From Crocinitomicaceae bacterium (GTDB taxonomy: Bacteria > Bacteroidota > Bacteroidia > Flavobacteriales_D > Crocinitomicaceae), in NCBI GenBank assembly GCA_021325675.1, contig JAJTCM010000001.1, positions 1-64,000 of the forward strand: DNA of 64,000 bases. The letters run 5' to 3'. Within the stretch, counting starts at the first letter, position 1, and the number at the start of each line of letters is the position of its first letter. This document shows positions 20,901 through 26,437 of the stretch, piece after piece. Under the pieces are notes generated by a model. It was not told the origin of the DNA. It saw only the letters and a program-made list of their open reading frames with translations, and did no database searches. The position numbers and the translations under genes were made by a program.

Positions 20901-22663
20901 AACGCGAAGAAATTGCGCAGCAGGTTGATTTTCAGCAAGCCCAATTTGCTTTGTTGGATGCCCCGTTGTTCCAGGTGAACGTGTACCCGGCGGAAGATGG
21001 AACTTTTGTTGTGGCCTTTATCGCGCATCACCTCGTGATCGATGCCGTTAGCTGGCGCATTATTCTCCAGGATTTCCAGGTAGCTTATGGGGAACAAGCG
21101 GACATCGGCCCGAAAACACATACCTACAAAGATTGGGCTGAAACCTTGCAGAAATATGCCGAAACGGCTGAAAGCAAGCAAAAACTCAGTTATTGGAAAG
21201 CGGAAGATCAGCGCGCGAAAGACTTTAACTGGCCATTGAAAAATACGGAGGAGCAAATTCATAAAGTTTCATTGAACCTCAGCCAGGCGGAAACAACGGA
21301 AATTGCTTCCTGGATCAACAATAACGCATCGGGCAATTGGGAAAGCGTGTTGCTGACCGCTTTTGTGCATGGTTTCAACAAGGCAAACAAGCCGAACATA
21401 GCAATCGCGATGGAAAGCCACGGCCGCGTGGAGCTGAACGATGATTTGCTTTTGACAGAAACCGTGGGTTGGTTCACGGCGATTTATCCGCTGGCTTTTG
21501 AGCGGCTTCCGGATGATCTTTCGGCCTGTCTTACTTCAGTGGATACCAAATTAAAAGCTATTCCCGATCGCGGAATCGATTACGGCATTCAGCGTTATCT
21601 CGGAAAAGAGAATTTGAGCGCCCAGCCGCAGATGATCTTCAATTTCCTGGGCGAAGTGAATGCTTCCAATGGTGCAGAAACTTCACAGCAAAGCTGGCAA
21701 TTTTCAAGCATCGTTTCCGGAAATACGGTTTCGCCGCGCAATCACAAAGAAAGCCTGTTGACGATCAATGCCTTGTTGCTGGACGGCCAGTTGAACTGTT
21801 CCGTTGAGTTTTCCAATAAACTGTTGGACCCGAACGAATGGGAAGTGATCGCCGAAGCTGCGCAGCGCTTTTTGAACGCCGTTCCGACTTTGAAAATGGA
21901 AAGTGGAAACAATTCCGAAGAACAGGAACGCGCCCGGGCTTTGCGACAAGTGCTGGATAATTACGTGTTCCCGATGAAGCAGAATTCGGCTTCCAAAAAG
22001 CTGTTTTTCTTCCCCCCGGCCATTGGTTTCTCCATGGTTTACCAGGAATTGGCGAACGAAATCACGGGCTACGATGTCTATGGCGTGAATTTCATTGACA
22101 GCGAGGACCCGATTGATATTTATGTGCGCAAGCTGATCGAGATCAACGGACAGGAGGACTTCTATTTTGCCGGTTATTCCGGCGGGGCGAACCTGGCTTA
22201 CCGCGTGGCGCTGCGTCTCCAGGAAATGGGCTGTCGCGTTCCTGCGCTCATCATGCTTGACGGTATGCGGGAAATCGAGGGCGCCGGTTTTGCGGAAACG
22301 GAACTGATCGAGCGGGTGGAAACCTACGTCAGCGAAAAGGAAGGCCATGCGTCACACGCGATTTTGAAAACCGAAGCCGAACGCCACGTCGTAAAAGCTT
22401 TGGTGGGCAAATACCAGGTTTTCCTGAGCTCAGAAAAGGAGGAAGAACCACTCATGACGGACCTGTACCAGATCAATTCCGAGCAGCAATGGGAAGAAGG
22501 CCAGCGCAGAAAAGAAGCCTGGAAAGATATCATTGTGGGCACGGTGAACGAGATCCAGGGCGTGGGCGAGCATGGAAGCATGTTGAACGAGCCGCATTTT
22601 GAGCAAAACAAAAACGCGTTTTTAGCCGTCCTGGAGCAAATCGATCAATCTACGGGCGTGTAA
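8927..22663 (+). CDS. Hybrid PKS/NRPS megasynthase: KS-(decayed AT)-ACP-C-A-T-C-A-T-C-A-T-E-TE
   Basis: This 4578-residue assembly-line protein starts at ATG 8927 (MDIAIIG, a usual KS start); GTG 8921 is possible. Order: KS (1-418; Cys160 in DTNCSS, His296 in EPHGSG, His336 in NIGHTD, so active); linker and decayed AT (to about 690); ACP (Ser772); C (HHIISDG), A, T (Ser1796); C, A, T (Ser2824); C (HHIVMDG), A, T (GGDSIKA, Ser3857); epimerase (HHLVIDAVSW, ESHGR, GIDYGIQRYL); TE (GYSGG, Ser4418). No KR, DH or ER is seen, so the PKS module should leave a beta-ketone. Adenylation pockets by eye: D-A-L-F-F-G-Y-V-V (unassigned), then D-V-W-H-F-S-L-V-D twice (serine). The E domain should make the last serine D before TE release. 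The 3' end overlaps the convergent cytochrome gene by 19 nt. Confidence 0.96.
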   Translation: MDIAIIGVAGRFPDAKNVEELLANLRRGKDSARHLSMERMKATNLPSKLKYKVFSSLEGIDRFDYKYFEMSFAEAIHMDPHQRLLLEVVQEMFDSSAYDPEIFYGSNTGIFCGDVNLKYYELATVFDPTLLTGNINAVAAGRVARYYNLRGPMMMIDTNCSSTLVALDLACKEIRLGEVEQAIVCGARLVLKPDVEEGDDNLGIMVSDGKTKSFSEDAEGTGAGEAVAAILIKPLDKALQDEDIIYGVIKGTAVNQEAALSGSLTAPSSKAQAEVIQKAWKSSGVDPLSIRYIEPHGSGTKLGDPIEIQGIDLAYSGLGAEKNTIGVSALKSNIGHTDTVAGLSGLIKVVLSLREKEFFPSVHFNKPNQLIDFEQSHTRIVTKNEKWTSHPDFPRRAGLSSFGLSGTNAHIILEEAPEISVKTKKEGKYLIPVSGRSNEALQYNINALQEYLQDFPEVELADLAYTLGVGRKHYTQRVIFEAESAIELLGLLHEWNAENHKSHPEAKPFFIFSENAGEIDLNAWTQFEEFNTHYNECLSAGENPAIRNFAFQYAAYKQLEAWNMASKTVLGAGLGKNVIDVVTGAKTLEEGLSACATHNNSEIPNLKERVTALIEKQAANGPVAFILLGTESGLFNEIQAQQTTDVYAIDGTDLVRLVNDLYLCGVTVNWKAFYRNSGGQRIVLPAYRFDRVRCWLREPFSDAEEEWEYNKYHHPELAGIPESFQATVSVKTYDFDDSWTPTEQKIAQFWLEVLRLDKVELDDDFFKLGGHSLIATQLIARIEQEYGFRLLFKNITVFSSIRKLAEAVDERINSGEKTELLRIGKTVPQDSYPLSHAQKRLYIMQQFEGGGTSYNLPGAVLLKGKIDSDRFEQAINELIKRHESLRTSFIEIEGEPRQQVLENLDFKLSQAKANKEELTAVIAEFIQPFDLTQAPLFRAKLVELENGENAFLFDVHHIISDGISQELLVRDFVNLYLGENLPELPIQYKDFAVWQADQFASGAFLAQENYWKDRFRDELPVLELPYDFTRPKVQSFKGANTARLLNKEKADKIQALAQEKSATLYMALLAIYNVLLSKLSGNEDVIVGSPIAGRPDTDTEQVLGMFVNTLVMRNFPQADLSFSDFLGTVVQNANEAYENADYPFEKLLDELNIERDLGRNPLFDTMFSFQRFYNSDQGAANADFTVEALAFSGSTSKFDLTLEVFEKEEGLSLNLEYCTDLFTEATANKLLERFELVLDQILTNPELQLKDLEILQPQEWEEVIVQRNKTEEVYKIEQSFTASFLENVRKNPDALAVKYEDQTLTYAQLNEAANSVANYLLGQGFSRGTVVALEADPSLEMVIGFLGIVKSGAAFLPIDPAYPDDRVRYMLEKSGAKLMLTTKIANLRLEDLAFSVQSVPKNTEEPAVSSELSDTAYIVFTSGSTGKPKGVEVGYEALLNCLNWHITENNITSADCLSKYAGFAFDASMLEIYTPFLCGASLHIIPAEIRKNVDEVRSFMKKSEIAIAFLPTQMAEFFMEEDCESLRVLFVGGDKLKRYKANSFEVKNYYGPSENTVVSTVYRIQAQSENIPIGKALPNTQAYVLDKNDKPVPDGVVGELFVSGLNLAKGYINDRETTAERFLEHPFRKDERIYRTGDLAKWNTQGELEFMGRVDFQVKIRGYRIELGEIEHAILDLAGVKTTFVTDFNQADGNKALVAYILAEKPIPQEEVQKQLSATLPDYMLPAQLVFVDEIPLTANGKVDKKALPKPEGNIQDIYKAPASEAEQKVARLWKQVLGLEKCSVDSNFFRSGGHSLNATMLISLIRKEFDITIGLKDFFMAPTIEHLAKLLESSGQKNSVQLKSIEKADKYPVSSAQQRLYILQQLAPQTIAYNLPVFVKIKGDFDPQRFELALNEVIARHESLRTSFTEIDNQIYQIVDDNLAISLENLGNDPDSFCRPFDLNKTQLLRAGWKPLSEKEFLLAFDMHHIISDGVSMNNLLTEIAACYDGQTLEPLRVQYRDYAAWQHEFFQTNEFLAQRDFWLNSLRGAEGLNLPTDFPRPSEMKFEGNRVHYQLSEEYSAALEKLAQKLGATDFMVLLSLFNVLLHKVTGQENIILGTPSAGRKDAELQPLIGMFVNTLVLQNKVKPNATFSEVLEELKTTTLHALEYQDYQFDQLVEDLGVKRDTSRNPLFDVMFQFENMGGGDIANTRIGAWEIEAQDQDYGVSKFDLTFEVKKPGDCFLVAIEYAVHLFRKETVDRFFAMFTEIVKNVVNSPEIAIAKINFTPEQDRKLILSEFNDTKHAFASDICLHSLLEQQAALTPNKTALIFQDERLSYFELNTRANQLAHTLIASGIERGDIVALKVNRSFEMVIALLAIQKSGAAYLPIDPEIPSDRLTYLLKDSRSKVFLCDQEIDVNVPLLNVTNASSYAEKTHNPNVTISPDDLAYVIYTSGSTGEPKGVMLEHRGVVNRIEWMKTFYGFTPEDKVLQKTTYTFDVSVWEFFMTLCYGAELVLCEKEVISDVSLLIDTIEKYQISVLHFVPSMFKLFLHGIDETNKNRLASIKQIFTSGEALSVEYVHQHHRYLKAELHNLYGPTEASVDVSYFETSAADKMVPIGKPVWNTQLYVLNAASQLCPVGVAGELYIGGVQVARGYLNKAELTNERFVSNPFGEGRLYKTGDLVRWLPDGNIEFLGRIDFQVKIRGFRIELGDIESQLLKIDGLAEVAVIDKTDSNGDKFLCAYIVSHEELQIGEIKKALAQNLPDYMIPAYYVRLDQMPLNNSGKLDRKALPEVDQQSVERATYEAPQTETEIRLAELWSELLAIPEIGINDNFFAIGGQSLKATLLLAKMKRAFGVSFPLMDLFRHATIKEQARLLENATAEADHQITQAAVQAHYPLSPAQLRMFVLNKINPDTTEYNISQAFEIHGEVNLDKLKQVFQKLVERHEILRTHFTLVDNVPAQIIHEKAEIDLKVYTHVPVSEVTESFIRPFDLSQPCLMRVACIANENAPLVVLLDFHHIVMDGVSIQLLTQQFTKLYREENLALPDLQYKDFVLWQADSIRQGAHEKEKEFWLRKFDGELPVMNFPLDFPRPAMQTFDGNHLSLFLDQDLKKRIDSLCQTSNATNYMLLLGAYFILLGKYTSQEDLIVGTPVSGRTNPDVENMIGMFVNTLAIRSQLKPEETFLDFLEDFRDHMIACFSNQQYAFEELVNELKIERAASRNPLFDTLFSYIDKSAMADMIGESGLDIRPVELDNPVAQFDFQLDIQDFGQHIQCVLTYNTGLFREESMQRFLDHYSYILNQLLENPQARISDLSILLPEEKNQILSEFNATEHAFASDVCLHTLFENQAVLTPTKTALIFKNKGLTYGELNSAANRLARTLIASGIERGDIVALKVNRSFEMVIALLAIQKAGGAYLPIDPEIPAERLTYLLQDSRSKVFICDQDVEIGVPLINLKKASSYSELTQNPNVAVSPDDLAYVIYTSGSTGEPKGVMLEHRGVVNRIEWMKSFYGFTSEDKVLQKTTYTFDVSVWEFFMTLCYGAELVLCEKEVISDVSLLIETIEKHQISVLHFVPSMFKMFLHGIDENNKNRLASIKQIFTSGEALSAEYVHQHHHYLKAELHNLYGPTEASVDVSYFETSAADKIVPIGKPVWNTQLYVLNAASQLCPVGVAGELYIGGVQVARGYLNKEELTNERFVVNPFGEGRLYKTGDLVRWLPDGNIEFLGRIDFQVKIRGFRIELGDIESQLLKIEGLAEVAVIDKTDANGEKFLCAYIVSQEELQIGEIKKALAQNLPDYMIPAYYVSLDQMPLNNSGKLDRKALPEVNEESVERAEFVELQSKNELILGELWKQVLGIERVGAGDHFFNLGGDSIKAIQLSSLLARQQLKMPLNLLFQYPVLADLAQEIQVQELNISQEKASGYLPLTPVQLRFFEQNFAEPQHYNQSVIIEIKDWNKERFEQALQAILDKHDTLRIQFEVQNGEIRQKYAETELSEILNLPDENQLMQREEIAQQVDFQQAQFALLDAPLFQVNVYPAEDGTFVVAFIAHHLVIDAVSWRIILQDFQVAYGEQADIGPKTHTYKDWAETLQKYAETAESKQKLSYWKAEDQRAKDFNWPLKNTEEQIHKVSLNLSQAETTEIASWINNNASGNWESVLLTAFVHGFNKANKPNIAIAMESHGRVELNDDLLLTETVGWFTAIYPLAFERLPDDLSACLTSVDTKLKAIPDRGIDYGIQRYLGKENLSAQPQMIFNFLGEVNASNGAETSQQSWQFSSIVSGNTVSPRNHKESLLTINALLLDGQLNCSVEFSNKLLDPNEWEVIAEAAQRFLNAVPTLKMESGNNSEEQERARALRQVLDNYVFPMKQNSASKKLFFFPPAIGFSMVYQELANEITGYDVYGVNFIDSEDPIDIYVRKLIEINGQEDFYFAGYSGGANLAYRVALRLQEMGCRVPALIMLDGMREIEGAGFAETELIERVETYVSEKEGHASHAILKTEAERHVVKALVGKYQVFLSSEKEEEPLMTDLYQINSEQQWEEGQRRKEAWKDIIVGTVNEIQGVGEHGSMLNEPHFEQNKNAFLAVLEQIDQSTGV
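10445..10720 (+). other. Decayed acyltransferase domain inside the PKS module
   Basis: Residues about 506-598 of the megasynthase still track an AT domain: PFFIFSENAGE in place of the FLFSGQGSQ opening, then AFQYAAYKQLEAW, then VLGAGLGKNVIDVVTGAKTLEEGL in place of VLGHSLGEY..AGALSLEDAL. The nucleophile motif GHSxG is now G571-A572-G573-L574-G575, so the catalytic Ser is gone. The rest of the AT is missing; the frame passes soon to the post-AT linker LPAYRFDRVRCWL and the ACP. Confidence 0.82.
15748..17265 (+). repeat. Serine adenylation-domain duplicate, copy 1
   Basis: This segment and the one at 18847-20364 are near-identical, in register at a constant offset of 3099 nt (1033 codons, one C-A-T module) with no indel seen at either end. 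One exact shared stretch is 62 nt (15929-15990 and 19028-19089). Both copies give the same serine pocket. The flanking C and T domains are far less alike, so the A domain itself was duplicated or gene-converted. Confidence 0.85.
18847..20364 (+). repeat. Serine adenylation-domain duplicate, copy 2
   Basis: This is the partner of the copy at 15748-17265, 3099 nt downstream. Differences between copies are mostly synonymous third-position changes. The similarity stops before the carrier domain: copy 1 leads to a GGQSLKA carrier, copy 2 to a GGDSIKA carrier that precedes the epimerase. Confidence 0.85.
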
Positions 22664-23658
22664 ACCTGTACCGGTTTGGAAACTGCCGGCAGGCTCAGCA
22701 GGAAATCGTAAATCGCTCCCAGGTCGCTGTCGTTCATCCCGGCGTACATCGTCCAGTGCATCGGAGTTTGGAAACGGCCTTTGGGTGCAGGGATTTTTTT
22801 GCCTTCCTTCGTTGCGAAATACTTAAAACGAGCAATGAAATTCTCTTTCGTGTACCGCGCCGCGCCGTAGGTTTTATCGGAGCTGATGTTCGACGCCCGG
22901 ATCGTGTCCTTTCTGCCCGGAAGCACAAAAGGATAACCGCCGCCCAAGACCAAATCGCTTGTTGGCTGCCCGTTTACATACGTTTGGTGACAGGAAATGC
23001 AGGAACCCGCTTCGGCGAGGTAAGCTCCGTATTCCGCGGAAGAAGAAAACTGTTGTTTCCCGGCCAGTTGGATGTTTTCCTGCCAGGTGCGCATGTTTTT
23101 CCAGACTTCCCAGCTGGCGGGTTTTCCTTCCGGCACCTCGTTACGGATCGGTTTCAGCGTGCGCAGGTAAGCAACCATCGCTTTCAGGTCGTCGAGCGGG
23201 ATTTTTTCATATTTAAACGAAGGCATCCCGAAATACAGCGGCTCACCGTTTTTATGAACGCCCATCGTAATGGCCCGGATAATCTCGGCATCCGTCCACG
23301 AACCCAGGTTGTAAGGCGTCAAATTCGTAGAATAAAAAACGCCGTGTTCGGGGTTGGATTGCATTTTGACATTCCCGGCTCCCTGCTGCGACTCGATCAA
23401 AGGCGCTCCAAACAAGTTAAAATTGCGGGGTGTATGGCATTCGAAACACACAAAAACATGGTTCGACAAATACCTGCCGCGTTCCACGATGCTGTCGTTG
23501 GACTGCACCTCAATCGGCGAAAGCGGGCTGACAGCGGGATATTGGGTCTTGTAATAGAGATACCAGCCAGCCAGGTAAAGGCCAAAAAGCAGGGCGATCA
23601 CGAGGAGGGAACGCAGGATTTTTTTGAGGATGCTCGATTTTTTGTTGGGGATTGTCAT
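22645..23658 (-). CDS. Membrane-anchored dihaem cytochrome c
   Basis: This is an electron-transfer protein of 337 residues. A lysine-rich N-terminus precedes one membrane segment (ILRSLLVIALLFGLYLAGW), and the rest should face the periplasm. Two haem-binding motifs are seen, CFECH and CISCH, each in a separate cytochrome c domain, with candidate distal Met residues (KMQ and MHWTMYAG). The start is the ATG at 23658; a -7 box at 23676-23683 lies just upstream and inside a longer upstream frame, which argues against the earlier start. The gene converges on the NRPS gene and their 3' ends overlap by 19 nt. No partner oxidoreductase is adjacent, so the electron donor is unknown. Confidence 0.88.
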   Translation of the reverse strand: MTIPNKKSSILKKILRSLLVIALLFGLYLAGWYLYYKTQYPAVSPLSPIEVQSNDSIVERGRYLSNHVFVCFECHTPRNFNLFGAPLIESQQGAGNVKMQSNPEHGVFYSTNLTPYNLGSWTDAEIIRAITMGVHKNGEPLYFGMPSFKYEKIPLDDLKAMVAYLRTLKPIRNEVPEGKPASWEVWKNMRTWQENIQLAGKQQFSSSAEYGAYLAEAGSCISCHQTYVNGQPTSDLVLGGGYPFVLPGRKDTIRASNISSDKTYGAARYTKENFIARFKYFATKEGKKIPAPKGRFQTPMHWTMYAGMNDSDLGAIYDFLLSLPAVSKPVQVYTPVD

Positions 23659-23675
23659 GGTTACCAATGAGATAG

Positions 23676-23683
23676 CAAATGTA
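23676..23683 (-). promoter_or_regulatory. Bacteroidota -7 box for the cytochrome c gene
   Basis: On the minus strand this reads TACATTTG, an exact TAnnTTTG match, 17 nt upstream of the ATG. Confidence 0.55.
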
Positions 23684-23699
23684 GAAATATTAACCATAA

Positions 23700-23724
23700 C
23701 CTGTCCCGATTTTTTCGGGATAGG
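23700..23724. repeat. Small hairpin CCTGTCCCGA/TCGGGATAGG
   Basis: Two 10-nt arms pair with one G-U mismatch around a T-rich loop. It lies between the 3' end of the CBASS operon and the cytochrome promoter, at the left edge of the AT-rich island. It may be a terminator or a dispersed hairpin; no clear U-tract follows on the minus strand. Confidence 0.6.
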
Positions 23725-23858
23725 CAGATAGAAAATATAGATTAGGTAGCTTTGTCTGTGAAAAATATTAACAGGGCAAATAATTGTGTTACTACAAAGG
23801 ACTATGTTTCTATATGATTCAAAAACTCAGAAAATCCGCTAACCAAAAATTGTCTTAT

Positions 23859-24623
23859 CTATTGAATATTAAGCGTTGTTTTATTATTCGCCCAATCAGT
23901 TGCAAGTTGATCTTTTAGTTTCGTCCATACTTTCTCGCTAAAGACTAAACCTGCCCATGATAAAGCCTTTTCATATTTTAAAACAAGATGAACAAGATCG
24001 GCTTCCATTTTCGGATATTGACCTCTAACAAAAGAGCTTTTAAATTCATCGGTTATTCCTTTAACTGAGAAGTATAATACAAGCATTTTGGTAGTTTGTA
24101 ATATTACAGTAAATGGAAGTGCAATTTGTAAAAACATCGCAAAATTATTTTTGTCAACGGTTATTGATAGAATCAATATGCAAATAAATATTATGAAAGT
24201 AATAGTAATTTCTTTTGGAAGCATTCCTCTAACAACTGCCTTTGAGTGAAAGGCATTTTCATAACAATTAACTCCCATTTTATAGACACCATGGTTTATT
24301 TCTTCATTGGTGAAATAGTCAACTGAATTAGTATCTGAAAAGTTTGTATTAAAGCTGTTATCAATAAAGTCCTTCCTTCGTTTAAATTCAGCGTTTGGAA
24401 ACAAAAGGGTTTGTGCAATAGAAGATAAAAAATACACTACCGAAAAAAAAGTAACTAAAGCGTTTAATCCATCGATTAGAGGGTCGAAATAAATCTTATC
24501 AACACATGATAAAGTTATTAAAGTAATAGTAGTACATGCAGTTGTATATAAGATGATTAAACCAATTTGATCAATGGTTTTAACCAGATCATAATTTTTC
24601 TTAAATGGAACTATTCTATTCAT
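23859..24623 (-). CDS. S-4TM family putative pore-forming CBASS effector
   Basis: This 254-residue membrane protein has four predicted helices: about 18-42, 48-76, 138-156 and 160-186. The soluble stretch between helices 2 and 3 (FPNAEFKRRKDFIDNSFNTNF, with FTNEEIN following) and the C-terminal soluble part match my memory of SMODS-associated 4TM effectors. Such proteins are thought to breach the inner membrane when they bind the cyclic nucleotide made by the CD-NTase, killing the infected cell. It is the last gene of the operon, 9 nt after the E2-like gene. The family call rests on topology, a remembered motif and neighbours. Confidence 0.82.
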   Translation of the reverse strand: MNRIVPFKKNYDLVKTIDQIGLIILYTTACTTITLITLSCVDKIYFDPLIDGLNALVTFFSVVYFLSSIAQTLLFPNAEFKRRKDFIDNSFNTNFSDTNSVDYFTNEEINHGVYKMGVNCYENAFHSKAVVRGMLPKEITITFIIFICILILSITVDKNNFAMFLQIALPFTVILQTTKMLVLYFSVKGITDEFKSSFVRGQYPKMEADLVHLVLKYEKALSWAGLVFSEKVWTKLKDQLATDWANNKTTLNIQ

Positions 24624-24632
24624 TTTCTGAAT

Positions 24633-25064
24633 TTAATGAAATACTTTTTTTGATTCGTGTTTTACTTCTGGACCATACCATTTACCTGTCTGTAACCAAA
24701 TTTCATAAAAATAAATCCAACCTGCAACCCAGGGAACAATATCTAAAGCAAGAGAATTTTCTTTTTGCCAATAGTAATTTTTCTTATGATAAAGACATAA
24801 TGTATCGTCTTGGTGATAAAAATGGGGAGGATTAACAACTAATTTAGGCCTTATAATTTTTGCTTTGGGTCTTTTATTCCCTCTATATTCAATAGAAACT
24901 GTATATACCGGAAATTCGGGCTTCACTTGGAGTTTTCCTGTAAACATAATGCTGCCATTTCTAAGATCTTTATGTTTAAATTGAGGGAAATGAGCCTTCA
25001 TGGCATATACCTGTAAGTAAGGATTGTAGTTTTTATTCTTTTGAAACATCCCCATAATAACCAT
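24633..25064 (-). CDS. E2-like conjugating protein of short type II CBASS (Cap2-like)
   Basis: This 143-residue ubiquitin E2-like protein has the signature of CBASS E2 proteins: RPKLVVNPP, then DDTLCLYHKK, then DIVPWVAGWIYFYEIWLQTGKW. Cys90 is the only cysteine in the protein and is the predicted catalytic residue. No E1/JAB partner is encoded, so this is the short form, in which the E2 acts directly on the CD-NTase. The start lies inside the CD-NTase gene (32-nt overlap), which couples their translation; Met4 and Met6 are alternative starts. Context and motifs agree well. Confidence 0.87.
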   Translation of the reverse strand: MVIMGMFQKNKNYNPYLQVYAMKAHFPQFKHKDLRNGSIMFTGKLQVKPEFPVYTVSIEYRGNKRPKAKIIRPKLVVNPPHFYHQDDTLCLYHKKNYYWQKENSLALDIVPWVAGWIYFYEIWLQTGKWYGPEVKHESKKVFH

Positions 25065-26010
25065 CTGACTTTTTAATGTTCATGCCCTCGTTTTCAGAAA
25101 GTAATCCCGTTGATGAAATTTTAAGACTTCCATTGCTTAAGCTTTCCGAAAAAGACTTAGCTTCTTTGATATCGGGCGCAGGAAACTCCTTTCCAAATAT
25201 TTCTTTCCAAATTTCAATAGCCTCGCTTTCTTTTTTTTCATTGCTTAAACTTTCCGCTTCGGATAATCTATTTTTTATCAGTTTTATATTTTCAATTGCG
25301 GTATCATACTTTTTTTTAGTATCAAATTTATTTTGCAAAAGATATAATTCAGCATATTCAAACCATTTTCTTATAGCTTGCTCATTGTTTGTAAAAGAAA
25401 ATAAATTTTGGATGTTAATTGCCACTTCTTCAATATGAAAAGACGGGATTAATTTTTCATTATCACGATTCCATGATTTTATTGCTCTAATCACACCTTT
25501 GAGTTTATTATTGGAGTTTTTGTTTGCAGCTGCCAGATTGTCCTCTAATTTTTCAGGATCGGTCATAGTCCAAGACGTTAAATCATGATTTGGCATAAAA
25601 TACCCACCTCCTGGATTATCGAAACTTGGCAAGACATCAAAATCAATTTTACTCAGGGATATTGTTACGCATGGTCTTGATTGTGAAACCTTATCTTTAT
25701 AATCATGTATGTCTTCTAGGTATTTTTTCATTTTTGAAAGAACACTTTGTGGATTCGGAAGCTGTTTATAGTCATCTTGCCAATGTTCTCGATCAAGTAC
25801 ACAAAAAATATCAACGTCATCCAAAGGGCGTAATATTGTATCTCTTTCCCAGGAACCGCTAGAGAAAGTTTCGGAAACCCCAAGGTCATTATCCTCGTTT
25901 GTTAAGTGTTGATCCAAATTGTTAACCGAATTTTCGATCATTTCTTCCTGCCTGTCGGTTACAGTAATGTTATCAATAAATTCATTGATCGATTGTAATA
26001 GTGTTTTCAT
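25033..26010 (-). CDS. CD-NTase (cGAS/DncV-like nucleotidyltransferase) of CBASS
   Basis: This 325-residue nucleotidyltransferase has the SMODS active site: Gly52-Ser53 in FSSGSWERDT, the metal-binding DDVD (Asp65/Asp67), and a third acid in KIDFDVLPSF (Asp123 or Asp125). On phage infection such enzymes make a cyclic di- or trinucleotide that triggers the effector; the product cannot be told from sequence. The C-terminus is a flexible, charged tail ending DGYYGDVSKE, a plausible site for E2-mediated modification. It is the first gene of a three-gene minus-strand operon, with 427 nt of AT-rich DNA upstream. Confidence 0.9.
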   Translation of the reverse strand: MKTLLQSINEFIDNITVTDRQEEMIENSVNNLDQHLTNEDNDLGVSETFSSGSWERDTILRPLDDVDIFCVLDREHWQDDYKQLPNPQSVLSKMKKYLEDIHDYKDKVSQSRPCVTISLSKIDFDVLPSFDNPGGGYFMPNHDLTSWTMTDPEKLEDNLAAANKNSNNKLKGVIRAIKSWNRDNEKLIPSFHIEEVAINIQNLFSFTNNEQAIRKWFEYAELYLLQNKFDTKKKYDTAIENIKLIKNRLSEAESLSNEKKESEAIEIWKEIFGKEFPAPDIKEAKSFSESLSNGSLKISSTGLLSENEGMNIKKSDGYYGDVSKE

Positions 26011-26437
26011 AAAGTGAATTTAAATTAATTTTTCAAGACAAATTTTATGCCACGGGCTTAATAACCGACAGAAAATCAGTGACATTACTTTTTAACTGAC
26101 AGTTTTGTCAAAATGTCACAATTTCTGAGACACTAAATGTGTGAAGGTTATTCTTGTTATTTTATTATATAATATTTTTGTTATTTGTAAAACACCACAG
26201 GAGTGCTTTTTCAGTCTAAATAGTTCATAAGTTTATTGTGGAATTAGCGAATTTGTGAAATAGTGATTCATAAAGTTTATTAATTCAATTATTCAAAACT
26301 ATAAATTGAAATTAAATAAACAAGTCATATTCAGTTTTTTAGCCAAAAACACGTATAAATACGTATAGTTTACCTATTGTTTTTTAGGGGGAATTTGGAC
26401 TGAAATTGAAAAAATAATTGCAAATGAAAAATTGAAT
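26011..26437. other. AT-rich intergenic region upstream of the CBASS operon
   Basis: These 427 nt have no credible coding frame. The right part lies downstream of the small gene at 26438-26719, the left part upstream of the CD-NTase gene. It holds a nested inverted repeat (26079-26119) and a direct repeat ACGTATA-AAT-ACGTATA (26351-26367). No exact TAnnTTTG box was found before the CD-NTase; TAAAATTTG on the minus strand is one base too long. Confidence 0.6.
26079..26119. promoter_or_regulatory. Nested inverted repeat upstream of CBASS, possible operator
   Basis: The outer arms GTGACATT (26079-26086) and AATGTCAC (26112-26119) are perfect complements. Inside them, TGACA-GTTT-TGTCA (26097-26110) is a second palindrome. 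The element ends about 70 nt upstream of the CD-NTase ATG. It could bind the XRE regulator or another repressor; this is inferred. Confidence 0.4.

Noticed and set aside
22756-23670. Long plus-strand open frame (304 codons) antisense to cytochrome c
   Set aside because: The minus strand carries two CxxCH motifs and a membrane anchor; the plus frame is rich in Arg, Phe and Val without any family signature.
26351-26367. Direct repeat ACGTATA-AAT-ACGTATA as an attachment site
   Set aside because: It is short, lies inside the island rather than at its borders, and no integrase is present.
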